Positions 27,734 through 35,628 of a stretch of 64,000 nt of DNA are shown here, one piece after another. Origin of the DNA: a bacterium (GTDB lineage: Bacteria > Bacteroidota > Ignavibacteria > SZUA-365); assembly GCA_020444325.1 (NCBI GenBank), contig JAHLLD010000012.1:62001-126000 (forward strand), written 5' to 3'. Every line of letters begins with the position of its first letter. Position 1 is the stretch's first letter. The notes below the pieces were generated by a model that saw only the letters and a program-made list of their open reading frames with translations, made no database searches and was not told where the DNA came from. Position numbers and translations under genes: made by a program.

Positions 27734-28438
27734 TCAACGTTGTGTAAAACAATTATGCCTCTCTCCTTCCCCGTCGCGCGCAAGTATGCCGTGGAAAAAT
27801 GTTTTCTCTATCAGGCGCACCGCGCGATCTATTTCCTGATCAATCTCGCTTCCTGAGAGCGATATCTCCTGCGATTGCCGCGTGAGTACATCGCCGTGAT
27901 ACATGTGCAGCGAAGATTTGAATACGGAAAAAATTGTGGATAAAAACATCATCGCCACCTGCTGGGGCAGCATCTCGTCTATCTGATCCTCCCGGATCGC
28001 CTTCTTTACGGGATCGGAAAGCAGAATCAGCAGATTCGGGAACAGCGTCGCGAGATGCGTGTTGGAATCAATTTTGTGAAATTCGCGCATCACCAGTCCG
28101 TAAATGCTGAAATTCGCATACAGCAATTCCAGCAGCTGGCGGGCAAAACTCACGTAACATTTCTGCAGCTCGCAAGATTCTCCGCCACAGGTCCGTGTCG
28201 CCACATCGACGAACTCGTCCACCGCATCAGCGATCACTGTTTCAAACAACTCTTCTTTATTCTGAAAGTAGTTGTAAAGCGTGCCCTTGCTGAATTCTGC
28301 CCTGTCAGCGATTTCATCCAGTGTCGCTGCGGAAAAACCGCGCAATGCAAACACCTCGCGGGCCGCTTCGACAATCTCCTGCCGCTTGAAAAGACGTTCC
28401 CTTTCCTTCCGGCTCAATATTTGCGTTTCATCGTTCAT
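27734..28438 (-). CDS. TetR/AcrR family transcriptional regulator
   Basis: This 234-residue repressor has an N-terminal helix-turn-helix (IVEAAREVFALRGFSAATLD, then EFSKGTLYNYFQNKEELF) and a helical ligand-binding half. It heads the efflux operon and very probably represses its own transcript, releasing DNA when a pump substrate binds. Three dyad sequences lie upstream at 28458-28512 and are good operator candidates. The C-terminal part contains several cysteines (TRTCGGESCELQKC) near residues 83-94, which might sense oxidants or metals, though this is only a possibility. Confidence 0.9.
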   Translation of the reverse strand: MNDETQILSRKERERLFKRQEIVEAAREVFALRGFSAATLDEIADRAEFSKGTLYNYFQNKEELFETVIADAVDEFVDVATRTCGGESCELQKCYVSFARQLLELLYANFSIYGLVMREFHKIDSNTHLATLFPNLLILLSDPVKKAIREDQIDEMLPQQVAMMFLSTIFSVFKSSLHMYHGDVLTRQSQEISLSGSEIDQEIDRAVRLIEKTFFHGILARDGEGERHNCFTQR

Positions 28439-28457
28439 GACTCTCTAACACAATAAC

Positions 28458-28512
28458 AGAACTGTTTAGTTCTCGAAATGAACGCTCAGTCAGTAAAATG
28501 ACTGATCAGTCA
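28458..28512. promoter_or_regulatory. Cluster of three dyads, candidate TetR operators
   Basis: Upstream of tetR lie AGAACT-GTTT-AGTTCT (28458-28473), CAGTCA-GTAAAA-TGACTG (about 28488-28505) and the perfect 14-bp palindrome TGACTGATCAGTCA (28499-28512). The last two share the half-site TGACTG. Position and symmetry suit autoregulation by the efflux repressor. Confidence 0.6.
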
Positions 28513-28675
28513 CATTTACGCTCAACATGCTGAAATGTTGCAACGGAAACAAGAAAATATTCTGAAGGGGGATTTTTGTGACCAACGACTGGTCGGGAGA
28601 GTGGCTCAGGCCCTGAAACAGAGTGCAACGAAGGGGCTTATCGCATCTATGTGCCTGAATATTAAGAACCTGGGT

Positions 28676-28693
28676 GCCGCCATGGGTGGCGGC
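28676..28693 (-). terminator. GC-rich hairpin downstream of the DUF5683-like gene
   Basis: GCCGCC (28676-28681) pairs with GGCGGC (28688-28693) across a six-base loop, eleven bases past the stop codon at 28704. No T-tract follows on the minus strand, so termination is uncertain. Confidence 0.3.
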
Positions 28694-28703
28694 TGATGGA
28701 ATA

Positions 28704-29501
28704 CTACCAGGTGAACACGAGCTGCATGCCATCGATGCGTCCGGCATAGCTCGTCATACGTGCATGCATGCCGGGAAGTTGCGACAGCCGTTCGGTCAAT
28801 GAAGCGTTATAGGAATTCACTGCCGTGGCTGCCTGGATGGCACTCCAGATGCGATTGGCGATCATGCCGAGGACGAAGTAGGTAACCCCATTGTGCAGTT
28901 CATCGGCAAAAATGCGCTGGTCCTTATAATCGAGCCTGTTGTCCTTGCTGTCCCAGTTCCAGCGCCACTCCTGTTCATCGGGATACACCTCATCGAGACG
29001 GCGTTCAATAAGCATCTGGTTATTGTACGCGTACAGATCCTGGTAATTCTCGATATCCACGAAGAAGTTATCGTCTTTCCCCGCTGTCTGGATTCCCGCA
29101 TGCTGAATTGCATACAGGCGGGCATCATCCTCCACCCAGTTTCCATAGCTGTTCACTCCGACGAGTCCCAACCAGAGACCCGTCTCAATGATCAGCGGAT
29201 ATTTTCCCTTGTCGAAACGGCCGGCGTAAAGCTCACCCATTCCCGGGAGTACGAGTGAATAGAGTACGCCGATGAATGCGGATTTTCGTTCCGCTGTGCC
29301 GACATCTTCCGGCAGCAGCGCCTGTGTTTGCTGAGGAGCGGAGGATGCGAACGCCTGCTCATAGGCAGCGGAAAAGCTCTGCACGCTGCCTGGATGTGAT
29401 TCATCCTGCTGTTGTCCAGTCAAGGGCACTGACGGTTGCTGTGCGTGCATGCTGCCGTTGAGGAAAATCATTCCCAGCATGAAACAGACGGCGTATCTCA
29501 T
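28704..29501 (-). CDS. DUF5683-like envelope protein
   Basis: The 265-residue protein has a signal peptide (MRYAVCFMLGMIFLNGSMHAQ) and then a region FIGVLYSLVLPGMGELYAGRFDKGKYPLI. That pattern, a hydrophobic pair around PGxGxxYxGxxxKG, is seen in DUF5683-type proteins of Bacteroidota. Three hydrophobic segments are visible (VLYSLVLPGMGEL, IIETGLWLGLVGVNS, GVTYFVLGMIANRIWSAI). Between them is an acidic, tyrosine-rich stretch. No function is known to me. The ATG at 29501 has CAGGA six bases upstream. It follows the deacetylase-like gene by 79 bases and may share its transcript. Confidence 0.6.
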   Translation of the reverse strand: MRYAVCFMLGMIFLNGSMHAQQPSVPLTGQQQDESHPGSVQSFSAAYEQAFASSAPQQTQALLPEDVGTAERKSAFIGVLYSLVLPGMGELYAGRFDKGKYPLIIETGLWLGLVGVNSYGNWVEDDARLYAIQHAGIQTAGKDDNFFVDIENYQDLYAYNNQMLIERRLDEVYPDEQEWRWNWDSKDNRLDYKDQRIFADELHNGVTYFVLGMIANRIWSAIQAATAVNSYNASLTERLSQLPGMHARMTSYAGRIDGMQLVFTW

Positions 29502-29580
29502 TGTCATTCCTGATGTTCGGTGCGAAAGCTTCATCGACAATCTACCTGTTCCCTGTTCACTGCACAAGGGCATTTTTCCG

Positions 29581-30690
29581 TCAATCCCGAACCACCTTGC
29601 GCAGCGGGAGAAAGTCGTACCCTTTTTTGCGCAGTCGTTTCATTTCCGCAGTGAGAAAACGCATGATATCGTCACGCAGCTCGATGACACCGATCGAGAA
29701 TTTTTCACGGATCGAAAGCGCCGCAATGTCATTCATACGCGCGCTCATCACGCTTTCCTGGGATCCGCGATCGATGTACGAAAGCATGGCGCTTTCGAGC
29801 TTCCGGTAGGAAAGTCCCTGCATCACCTCATCGACCATACGGGTGTACATTCCGAGCGCACGCTCGGAAGTGACGTAATAGTATCTGCATCCCGGATAGT
29901 TTTTCGCGATGTAGCGAAGGTGCGACGAAAGTTCATCGAGGCTCAGATCTTCCGCCAGTTCAAAACGCGATTCGCTTTCGCTGACCGGTTTGAAATGCAG
30001 GTGGAGCACCACCTCCTTGTCCTGCTTGCGCAGCTGGGTGTGCAGGGGAATGTTGTCCTTGTCCGGTTCGATGATGCATGCAACCGGCTCCCTGCTCTCG
30101 AGATACTGGTCAATTTCACTGTCGGGCGCGTCCGCGATGCCGTCGACGAGGAGAACAATATCCCCGGCCTGCCTCGCAACCTCGGATGTGGGCATGAACA
30201 GCAAGGAGTAGCGTACTTTTCCGCGAAAGGTGATGTGCAGGGCTATGCGGCCTTCACGGGCATTCTCCACGGCGAAGGCTCTTCCGCCGTACTGCACGAC
30301 AACATCCTTGAGATCGAGATTCACCGAAGCCAGCGGAAGATCGTGCGGCACGCGCACAAGCCAGAGATCACGTACATGGCTGCCATCCTCGAGATCGATG
30401 CTGCGTTCACGCACCCATTCGGGCTGCATGCCGAAATCGTCGAGCACCTTGCGCACATCCTCTTCGAGATTTTCGACGCTCTGCAGGTCGCGTTGCGTCT
30501 GCATGCGCTCGATGTTGGGCTGCACAAGCGTCACATACCTGTCTGCAACGAAAAGCAGTATGATAAGCACAACGAGGAAGCCAGCGATCCAGAGCCGCCG
30601 CCGTACACCCCGATTCTGTTCGTCTTCACCGTCAAGCGTGTAGGAAAAATGCTCTTCAGCGTATGACCTGTCTTCGTCCTTTCGGCTCAT
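29581..30690 (-). CDS. Membrane-anchored divergent polysaccharide deacetylase-like protein (YibQ-like)
   Basis: The 369-residue protein has a cytoplasmic acidic N-terminus, one membrane helix (LWIAGFLVVLIILLFVADRY, about 33-52) and a periplasmic part. The C-terminal 200 residues resemble the divergent polysaccharide deacetylase (DUF610/YibQ) fold: DIVLLVDGIADAP in place of VAIVIDDIG, PVACIIEPDKDN, then KEVVLHLHFKPVSES where the family has EVLLHLPMEP. The metal ligands of true deacetylases are not obvious, so catalytic activity is doubtful. Its start overlaps the stop of the enoyl-CoA hydratase gene in an ATGA, an odd coupling. The family call is tentative. Confidence 0.5.
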   Translation of the reverse strand: MSRKDEDRSYAEEHFSYTLDGEDEQNRGVRRRLWIAGFLVVLIILLFVADRYVTLVQPNIERMQTQRDLQSVENLEEDVRKVLDDFGMQPEWVRERSIDLEDGSHVRDLWLVRVPHDLPLASVNLDLKDVVVQYGGRAFAVENAREGRIALHITFRGKVRYSLLFMPTSEVARQAGDIVLLVDGIADAPDSEIDQYLESREPVACIIEPDKDNIPLHTQLRKQDKEVVLHLHFKPVSESESRFELAEDLSLDELSSHLRYIAKNYPGCRYYYVTSERALGMYTRMVDEVMQGLSYRKLESAMLSYIDRGSQESVMSARMNDIAALSIREKFSIGVIELRDDIMRFLTAEMKRLRKKGYDFLPLRKVVRD

Positions 30691-31469
30691 GCGCCTTTGA
30701 AATCCGCTTTCCGCTTCTCGAGAAAGGCCGTTGTTCCTTCCTTGAAATCTTCCGTTCCACAGGCCAGGCCAAAGAGCGCGGCTTCCGTCGCCAGTCCTTC
30801 ACGCAGGCCCATCTGCGGAACGCAGCGGAGTGCTTCAAGCGAAAGGCGCACGGCCACCTGTCCCTTCGAAGCGATTTTCTTCGCCATGTCCGTCGCAACG
30901 TTCAGCGCCTCGCCTGCAGGAACGGTCTTGTTCGCGAGTCCGATGCGCAGGGCTTCCGCTGCGTCGACCATATCCCCGGTGAGAATCAATTCCGCCGCCC
31001 TTCCCTGTCCGACAATGCGTGCCAGTCGCTGCGTACCACCATAGCCGGGGATGACAGCAAGATTGACCTCGGGCTGACCGAATTTTGCGTTTTCCGAAGC
31101 GATGCGAATATGGCAGGCAAGCGACAGCTCACAACCACCACCGAGCGCAAAGCCGTTCACCGCGGCAATGACGGGTTTGGAAGACTGCTCAATCGTGTTG
31201 AACACATCCTGACCAAAAAGCGCAAACTGCTGTCCGCGCACGGCATCCTGGGCAGAGAGTTCCTTGATGTCGGCACCTGCGACGAAGGCCTTTTCCCCGG
31301 CCCCGGTGAGGATGATAACATCGACCGCGTCACTTGCATTTGCGGCAAGAACCGCCTGCTTGAGTTCGGTGAGAGTTTCGTAGTTGAGGGCGTTCAGCTT
31401 GTCAGGCCTGTTGATGGTGATCACAGCGATGCGCTGCTCTTCGGTGTAAAGCAGGTTGTTGAATTCCAT
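30687..31469 (-). CDS. Enoyl-CoA hydratase / crotonase
   Basis: The 260-residue crotonase-fold enzyme is the usual length. The oxyanion-hole segments are AFVAGADIKEL and AAVNGFALGGGCELSLACH. The catalytic glutamates are in GGGCELSLAC and FGQPEVNLAVIPGYGGTQRL, so both are present as in true enoyl-CoA hydratases. It hydrates 2-trans-enoyl-CoA in beta-oxidation or in related routes. The ATG at 31469 was chosen because family similarity starts there. The open frame upstream, to 31667, runs into the preceding gene. No other beta-oxidation gene is near, so the pathway is uncertain. Confidence 0.88.
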   Translation of the reverse strand: MEFNNLLYTEEQRIAVITINRPDKLNALNYETLTELKQAVLAANASDAVDVIILTGAGEKAFVAGADIKELSAQDAVRGQQFALFGQDVFNTIEQSSKPVIAAVNGFALGGGCELSLACHIRIASENAKFGQPEVNLAVIPGYGGTQRLARIVGQGRAAELILTGDMVDAAEALRIGLANKTVPAGEALNVATDMAKKIASKGQVAVRLSLEALRCVPQMGLREGLATEAALFGLACGTEDFKEGTTAFLEKRKADFKGA

Positions 31470-31579
31470 GCCTCGATACTCCGTTCTGATGTTGCGTGCG
31501 CTCAATTCCACTGTGCAGTCCCGCGCGGGATTCATCCTTTGCGGAATACACACTGGCGTAAACAGAAAGATACAAGCAC

Positions 31580-32380
31580 TCAGGGACGAAATCCAATGCC
31601 CGCGGTGTGCGTCCATCCCAGGTCGGGATGCGCAGAGACGGCATAGCCGATTTCCCACTGTCCCCATTGCACCCCGGCTCCACCGGATGCGATTCCGGGG
31701 ATGGTGGATGCGCCCGCGCGCAGGGAAAGGATATCGAGCAACCGGTATTCCACCCCGAGCACGAACACGGCCGGGAAGCGGCTCTGCTTGACAAAATCAC
31801 AGGCCACACGGAACGCCCCCTGCTCCAGGGCGGTACCAAGCTTCATCGTTATCGGAAGACGCTCTTCTTTCGCAAATGGAAGTTGTGCCACATTCTCCGC
31901 AACCGCCCCGCAGGAAAGTTGTTCCGACAGCTTCATGCGCACGCCTATATCGATTCCGACGGCGTAGCCACTGCCGTAGCGCAGCATGGATACGTGCGTG
32001 TACCGTATCGTGCTCCCGCCCGCAAGTTTTTCACCGAGAGCAATTCCCCCACCCACCGACAGCTGCATCTCCCGATAGGCTTGGAAACCGAAATGCTGGA
32101 GCGCCGCGCGCATGCCGCTCGCGGTCCATCGCCGGGTATACGCACAGCCGGCGCTGCCAAGCTCCGGCAAGCCGAATCTGGCAGGAACCCAGTGCGCTTC
32201 GAGACTCGTCAATGCCGCGGTCAGCAGAGCGGGATTGAGTGTGTGATTGCCTTGCAGCGCACACCCGCTGCCCGCCATGGCCGCCGTGCGTGGCGTCTGC
32301 GGGAAGACATCACCACCGCGCAGTACATCGGGATTCTTCAGGGTGGAACTGTGCACAACCCCTCCACAGGGAATGCACAT
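31580..32380 (-). CDS. PorV/PorQ-like outer-membrane protein
   Basis: The product is about 266 residues. The mature start DVFPQTPRTAAMAGSGCALQGNHTLNPALLT matches the opening of PorV/PorQ-type T9SS proteins (aaaGG.gvA..dN..al..NPA). It is followed by antiparallel strands such as GSTIRYTHVSMLRYGSGYAV and the final HTAGIGFRP. Such proteins are FadL-like barrels that help deliver T9SS cargo at the surface. The start is unsettled. ATG 32380 is the first standard start, but the in-frame codons upstream encode QFLLLLLL, a likely signal-peptide core. A CTG at 32416 or another rare start is therefore possible. The gene is divergent from porD. Confidence 0.6.
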   Translation of the reverse strand: MCIPCGGVVHSSTLKNPDVLRGGDVFPQTPRTAAMAGSGCALQGNHTLNPALLTAALTSLEAHWVPARFGLPELGSAGCAYTRRWTASGMRAALQHFGFQAYREMQLSVGGGIALGEKLAGGSTIRYTHVSMLRYGSGYAVGIDIGVRMKLSEQLSCGAVAENVAQLPFAKEERLPITMKLGTALEQGAFRVACDFVKQSRFPAVFVLGVEYRLLDILSLRAGASTIPGIASGGAGVQWGQWEIGYAVSAHPDLGWTHTAGIGFRP

Positions 32381-32420
32381 CAGCAGAAGAAGCAGCAGAA
32401 ATTGTCCCGCATACAGTGCC

Positions 32421-32449
32421 TTGCCGACCCTGCGTGATTTTTCTATCTT
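32421..32449 (+). promoter_or_regulatory. Candidate promoter of porD
   Basis: TTGCCG (32421-32426) and TATCTT (32444-32449) are separated by 17 bases, 40 bases before the porD start. The -10 box also fits the TAnnTTtG form seen in Bacteroidota. It overlaps the 5' end of the divergent PorV/Q-like gene. Confidence 0.4.
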
Positions 32450-32488
32450 GGGTGTAATATGCTTGTCACAGTTACACCGAAAGTGTCC

Positions 32489-33391
32489 ATGCGTCGCATA
32501 CTTCTCGCAATTTTCCTCCTGTCCACCCTCACCGGCACACTGTCCGCCCAGGAGATTGACCTGATGACGGAAGTCACCATGGATGCACTGACGCCGTCGC
32601 AGAAAACCTATCTCGCAAAATTTGAAGAGAAGGTCAAGGACTACGTCAACATGCACCGGTGGACGGACGTGGAGTTCTATGGCGACCAGATCCCGGTGCG
32701 CATGAGCATCAATTTCCTTTCTGGAACCGACGCCGGCGAGTTCACCGCACAGGTCGTGGTAGACGGACAGCGCCGCCTCTGGAAGGACGGCAGACCACTG
32801 CAGATGACTTCGCTCATGTTTCGAATCATGGACAGCAAGTGGGCCTTCTCCTACCAGCAGGGACAACCTTTCGTCCACGATGAATATCAGTACAACGACA
32901 TCACCAGTCTCCTCGACTTCTACATGTACATTGCGCTGGGACTCGATTTCGACAGCTATGAACCGCTTGCGGGCTCGCCGTACTATCAGAAAGCGCTCAC
33001 CATCGCACAGCGCTCGCAGAGTTCGCGCAACGCCGGGGAATGGCAGGGACAGTCGAATCAGTACAGCCGCATGAACTTTCTCAACGAACTGCTGAACGCG
33101 CAGTACGAACGCTTTCGCGAAGCGCTTTACTGGTACTACTATGAAGGACTCGATTTCCTCGAAACCGAACCGGAGTTTGCACGGCGTGCCATCGCCAAGG
33201 CACTGGAAAAAATCGGGGATCTGCTTTCGCGCACCGGATCGCGCTCCCTGGTGCTGACGATGTGGCTCGAAGCCAAGGCCAATGAGTTCTGTGCCAAACT
33301 CGAAGGGTATCCCGATCGTGCAAAGGTCATGAAGCTCATGATGCAGGTCGATCCCGCCCGGCAGCAGATCTACCAGAAGTGTTCGTTCTGA
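32489..33391 (+). CDS. porD: Type IX secretion protein PorD (DUF4835)
   Basis: The 300-residue exported protein has a signal peptide (MRRILLAIFLLSTLTGTLSAQ). The DUF4835 landmarks occur in order: EEKVKDYVNMHRWTDVEF near the N-terminus, the DGQRRLWKDGRP block, FSYQQGQPFVHDEYQYNDI, and SLLDFYMYIALGLDFDSYEP followed by GSPYYQKALTIAQ. The C-terminal half is helical with FREALYWYYYEGLDF. PorD is a conserved T9SS-associated protein of Bacteroidota. The ATG at 32489 gives the normal signal peptide; an ATG at 32459 would add ten residues. It is divergent from a PorV/Q-like gene and followed by a triple hairpin repeat. Confidence 0.85.
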   Translation: MRRILLAIFLLSTLTGTLSAQEIDLMTEVTMDALTPSQKTYLAKFEEKVKDYVNMHRWTDVEFYGDQIPVRMSINFLSGTDAGEFTAQVVVDGQRRLWKDGRPLQMTSLMFRIMDSKWAFSYQQGQPFVHDEYQYNDITSLLDFYMYIALGLDFDSYEPLAGSPYYQKALTIAQRSQSSRNAGEWQGQSNQYSRMNFLNELLNAQYERFREALYWYYYEGLDFLETEPEFARRAIAKALEKIGDLLSRTGSRSLVLTMWLEAKANEFCAKLEGYPDRAKVMKLMMQVDPARQQIYQKCSF

Positions 33392-33416
33392 CATAATATT
33401 CTCCCTATAAATGTTT

Positions 33417-33473
33417 TTGCGCCTGCGGCGCGGTGTTGCGCCTGCGGCGCGGTGTTGCGCCTGCGGCGCGGAG
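33417..33473. repeat. Three tandem 19-bp hairpin repeats
   Basis: The unit TTGCGCCTGCGGCGCGGTG occurs at 33417-33435 and 33436-33454. A third copy at 33455-33473 ends GAG. Each contains a self-complementary GCGCC-TGC-GGCGC. The last copy is followed by CGTTTTT, so the array may also terminate porD. No other copy was seen in the window. Confidence 0.9.
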
Positions 33474-33518
33474 CGTTTTTCTGTACAGTCAGCCTCCCTA
33501 TAGCTGGTTCAGATTGTC

Positions 33519-34496
33519 TCAGCTGCCTTCGAACATGCGGCGGAGCTTACTGTGGTCTGAGGTGACGGCGAGGGACAGCATGAGTTTGATGCGTGCTTTC
33601 TGTCCGTTGAGGTAGCGGGCAAAAATGACACCGGCGTTATGGAGATTACGGCCCGCGCCGTAGTAGCCGTAGACTTCGTCGGTGCTGCCACGGGGACAAC
33701 GGGAAACGAGCACAACGGGAATGTCATTCCTGAGTACTTCGAGTATACCATCATATGCCTCGGGCGGCACGTTGCCTGTTCCCATGGCTTCGACCACCAG
33801 TCCCTTTACCCCTGTCTCGATACAGGCAGTGAATGGCAGGGCATCCATCCCGGCATAGCATTTGATTAGGTGCACGGGTTCGATCGGAGGGTGCATGCCC
33901 ACGTGATCGTGTATAAATGGCTGACGGAGAAACACGGCGCGTCCTTCAAAAATGCGGCCAATGGGACCGAAGTCGAAACTCATGAACGTGTCGCGCTGCA
34001 GTGTATGCGTCTTCGTCACCTCACTCGCTGCATTGATTTCCCCGTTGAGGCAGGTGAGGACGCCAAGACCCTGGAACTGACCACTGAGCACCGTAAGCAT
34101 GGCGTCGCGAATGTTTCGTGGTCCATCCCAATCCGGGTCTTCCGAATGATGCATTGCGCCGATGAGGATCACAGGCTTCTCGGTGCGCAGGGCGAGATCG
34201 AGGAAATAGGCGGTTTCCTCCAGCGTGTCAGTTCCATGCGTGATGATCACACCGGCGATCTCCTCCCTCTGCGCTTCCTCTGCGGCCAGGCGAGCGATGT
34301 CGAGCATCATTGCGGGAGTGACATGGGGACCGGGATATTTCCCGAATTCGCGGTAGCGAATCTCGGCAAGATCAGCGACATCATCCAGACGTGCGAGGAT
34401 CTGATCACCGGATAGCGATGGTACTGCACCACCGGTTTCGGGGTCGATTGTCATTGATATCGTTCCGCCGGTGAAGATCATGGATACATGTTTCAC
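33519..34496 (-). CDS. L-asparaginase
   Basis: The 325-residue enzyme carries both asparaginase signatures: FTGGTISM near the N-terminus with the nucleophilic threonine, and IITHGTDTLEETAYFLDLAL with the second threonine-aspartate pair. VEAMGTGNVPPEA and SRCPRGSTDEVYGYYGAGR complete the C-terminal domain. It hydrolyses L-asparagine to aspartate and ammonia. There is no signal peptide, so it is probably cytoplasmic. Its start overlaps the stop of an upstream membrane-protein gene in an ATGA, pointing to coupled translation. Confidence 0.9.
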   Translation of the reverse strand: MKHVSMIFTGGTISMTIDPETGGAVPSLSGDQILARLDDVADLAEIRYREFGKYPGPHVTPAMMLDIARLAAEEAQREEIAGVIITHGTDTLEETAYFLDLALRTEKPVILIGAMHHSEDPDWDGPRNIRDAMLTVLSGQFQGLGVLTCLNGEINAASEVTKTHTLQRDTFMSFDFGPIGRIFEGRAVFLRQPFIHDHVGMHPPIEPVHLIKCYAGMDALPFTACIETGVKGLVVEAMGTGNVPPEAYDGILEVLRNDIPVVLVSRCPRGSTDEVYGYYGAGRNLHNAGVIFARYLNGQKARIKLMLSLAVTSDHSKLRRMFEGS

Positions 34497-34957
34497 GGAT
34501 AGCTCCTGTCTACGCGGCGCAGCTGCGCCATAGGTGATTCAATCTGCAGCGCGGCAAAAAGTGCGAACGGCCATGCCTCGCTTGAAACACGGAGGGACAC
34601 GCTTCCGGCACGCCCTGTCGATCGCAGCGTCCAACACACGCTGTCTGCATCCGCTTCGAGTGTGACGAGTTCGCTTCCCTGCATCAGCTCCACTGTGCAT
34701 GGCGTCGTGGAGAACGGCACTTCTCCTCCCAGGCGGTTGATGGCGAGGAGATGCAGCGTCGCAGCTTCTCCTTCGACAGCATATAAATGCGACGGAGTGA
34801 TTTCCACATCGTATCGCATTGCCGTCAGTATGGAGCTGTAGCTGAACAGTCCGGCAGCCACCATAAACAGCAGGGCGCCGAGCAGCAGTGCCGGACGCAG
34901 GCTGCGTGTGTTCTCCGTACCAGGCGGTATGGGTGTCTGTCTCGTTTTACTCACCAT
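34493..34957 (-). CDS. Membrane-anchored protein of unknown function, coupled to asparaginase
   Basis: The 154-residue protein has one membrane helix (LLLGALLFMVAAGLFSYSSI, about 28-47) after a short basic, proline-rich cytoplasmic tail. The remaining hundred residues look like a beta-sandwich, somewhat like the C-terminal Ig-like domain of FixG/CcoG proteins: DVEITPSHLYAVEGEAAT, then ELVTLEADADSVCW and AGSVSLRVSSEAWPF. GGGAG precedes the start at a suitable distance. It shares an ATGA with the asparaginase gene. I do not recognise a family with confidence. Confidence 0.6.
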   Translation of the reverse strand: MVSKTRQTPIPPGTENTRSLRPALLLGALLFMVAAGLFSYSSILTAMRYDVEITPSHLYAVEGEAATLHLLAINRLGGEVPFSTTPCTVELMQGSELVTLEADADSVCWTLRSTGRAGSVSLRVSSEAWPFALFAALQIESPMAQLRRVDRSYP

Positions 34958-35058
34958 GCTTGAAGCTCCCTTCGGGGATGCGTTAAACCCTCGCGCTCCC
35001 CAGGCCGTCTAAAAAGCGAAACTACAGTGGACACTATCAACGCGCAAGGAAAAACGTC

Positions 35059-35517
35059 ATGAAACACAAAATCATTATCCCTCTCCTCATTGTCCTGTTC
35101 GCGAGTCCCGTACTCGCGCAACCTGAAGACCGTCCCCCCGAACTCATGCGCAAGCAGCTCAAGGAGCTCAACCTCAGTCCCGAACAGCGTGACGCCATGC
35201 GTGAACTGCGCAGCAGCACGCAGAAGGACATGATCGACATCCGGGCATCCATGCGCAAAATCCGCGTCGACCTCGACGACATGCGCAAGGCTGAATCCCC
35301 CGACCGTGCGCAATTCGAAAAACTGAACCGCCAGCTGGCTGATCTCCGCGTCCGTCAGGCAATGCTTCGCTTCGATGCCCATCAGAAGATGATGGAGCAG
35401 CTCACGCCGGAACAGAAGGAGAAATTCAACGATATGATGGACGGCATGCGCATGAACATGAAAGACCGGATGCGGGGGAAAATGAAAGAGCATCGTGGTC
35501 ACGGACCACGACGGTAA
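35059..35517 (+). CDS. Spy/CpxP-like periplasmic protein
   Basis: The 152-residue secreted protein has a signal peptide (IIIPLLIVLFASPVLAQ) and a helical, charged mature part with two LTxxQ-type motifs: LNLSPEQRDAMRELR and LTPEQKEKFNDMMD. These mark the Spy/CpxP/heavy-metal-resistance superfamily, which acts as a periplasmic chaperone or envelope-stress sensor. The C-terminus is rich in methionine, histidine and arginine, which might bind metal. AAGGAA lies six bases before the ATG. A strong terminator follows at 35593-35628. Confidence 0.8.
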   Translation: MKHKIIIPLLIVLFASPVLAQPEDRPPELMRKQLKELNLSPEQRDAMRELRSSTQKDMIDIRASMRKIRVDLDDMRKAESPDRAQFEKLNRQLADLRVRQAMLRFDAHQKMMEQLTPEQKEKFNDMMDGMRMNMKDRMRGKMKEHRGHGPRR

Positions 35518-35592
35518 TCTCTCCTGTGCCTCACCATGACATAAACGCAGCACTCTGTCACTGATGGCGAACCTCCTTCACCCATGCTGCAT

Positions 35593-35628
35593 ACGCCCGC
35601 ACTCCCTCCGTTGTGCGGGCGTTTTATT
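35593..35628 (+). terminator. Rho-independent terminator of the Spy-like gene
   Basis: ACGCCCGCAC (35593-35602) pairs perfectly with GTGCGGGCGT (35613-35622), followed by TTTTATT. It separates the Spy-like gene from the convergent nrnA gene. Confidence 0.9.

Noticed and set aside
28490-28747. Minus-strand 85-codon frame upstream of the tetR operators
   Set aside because: It overlaps the palindromic operator region and the end of the neighbouring gene, and shows no coding character.
32381-33394. Minus-strand continuation of the PorV/Q-like frame across porD, giving a 604-codon open frame
   Set aside because: It is antisense to a convincing DUF4835 gene and has no family character in that part. 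It is an accidental open frame in GC-rich DNA.
34951-35553. Minus-strand 200-codon frame across the Spy-like gene
   Set aside because: It is antisense to a gene with a clear signal peptide and LTxxQ motifs; histidine-rich shadow.
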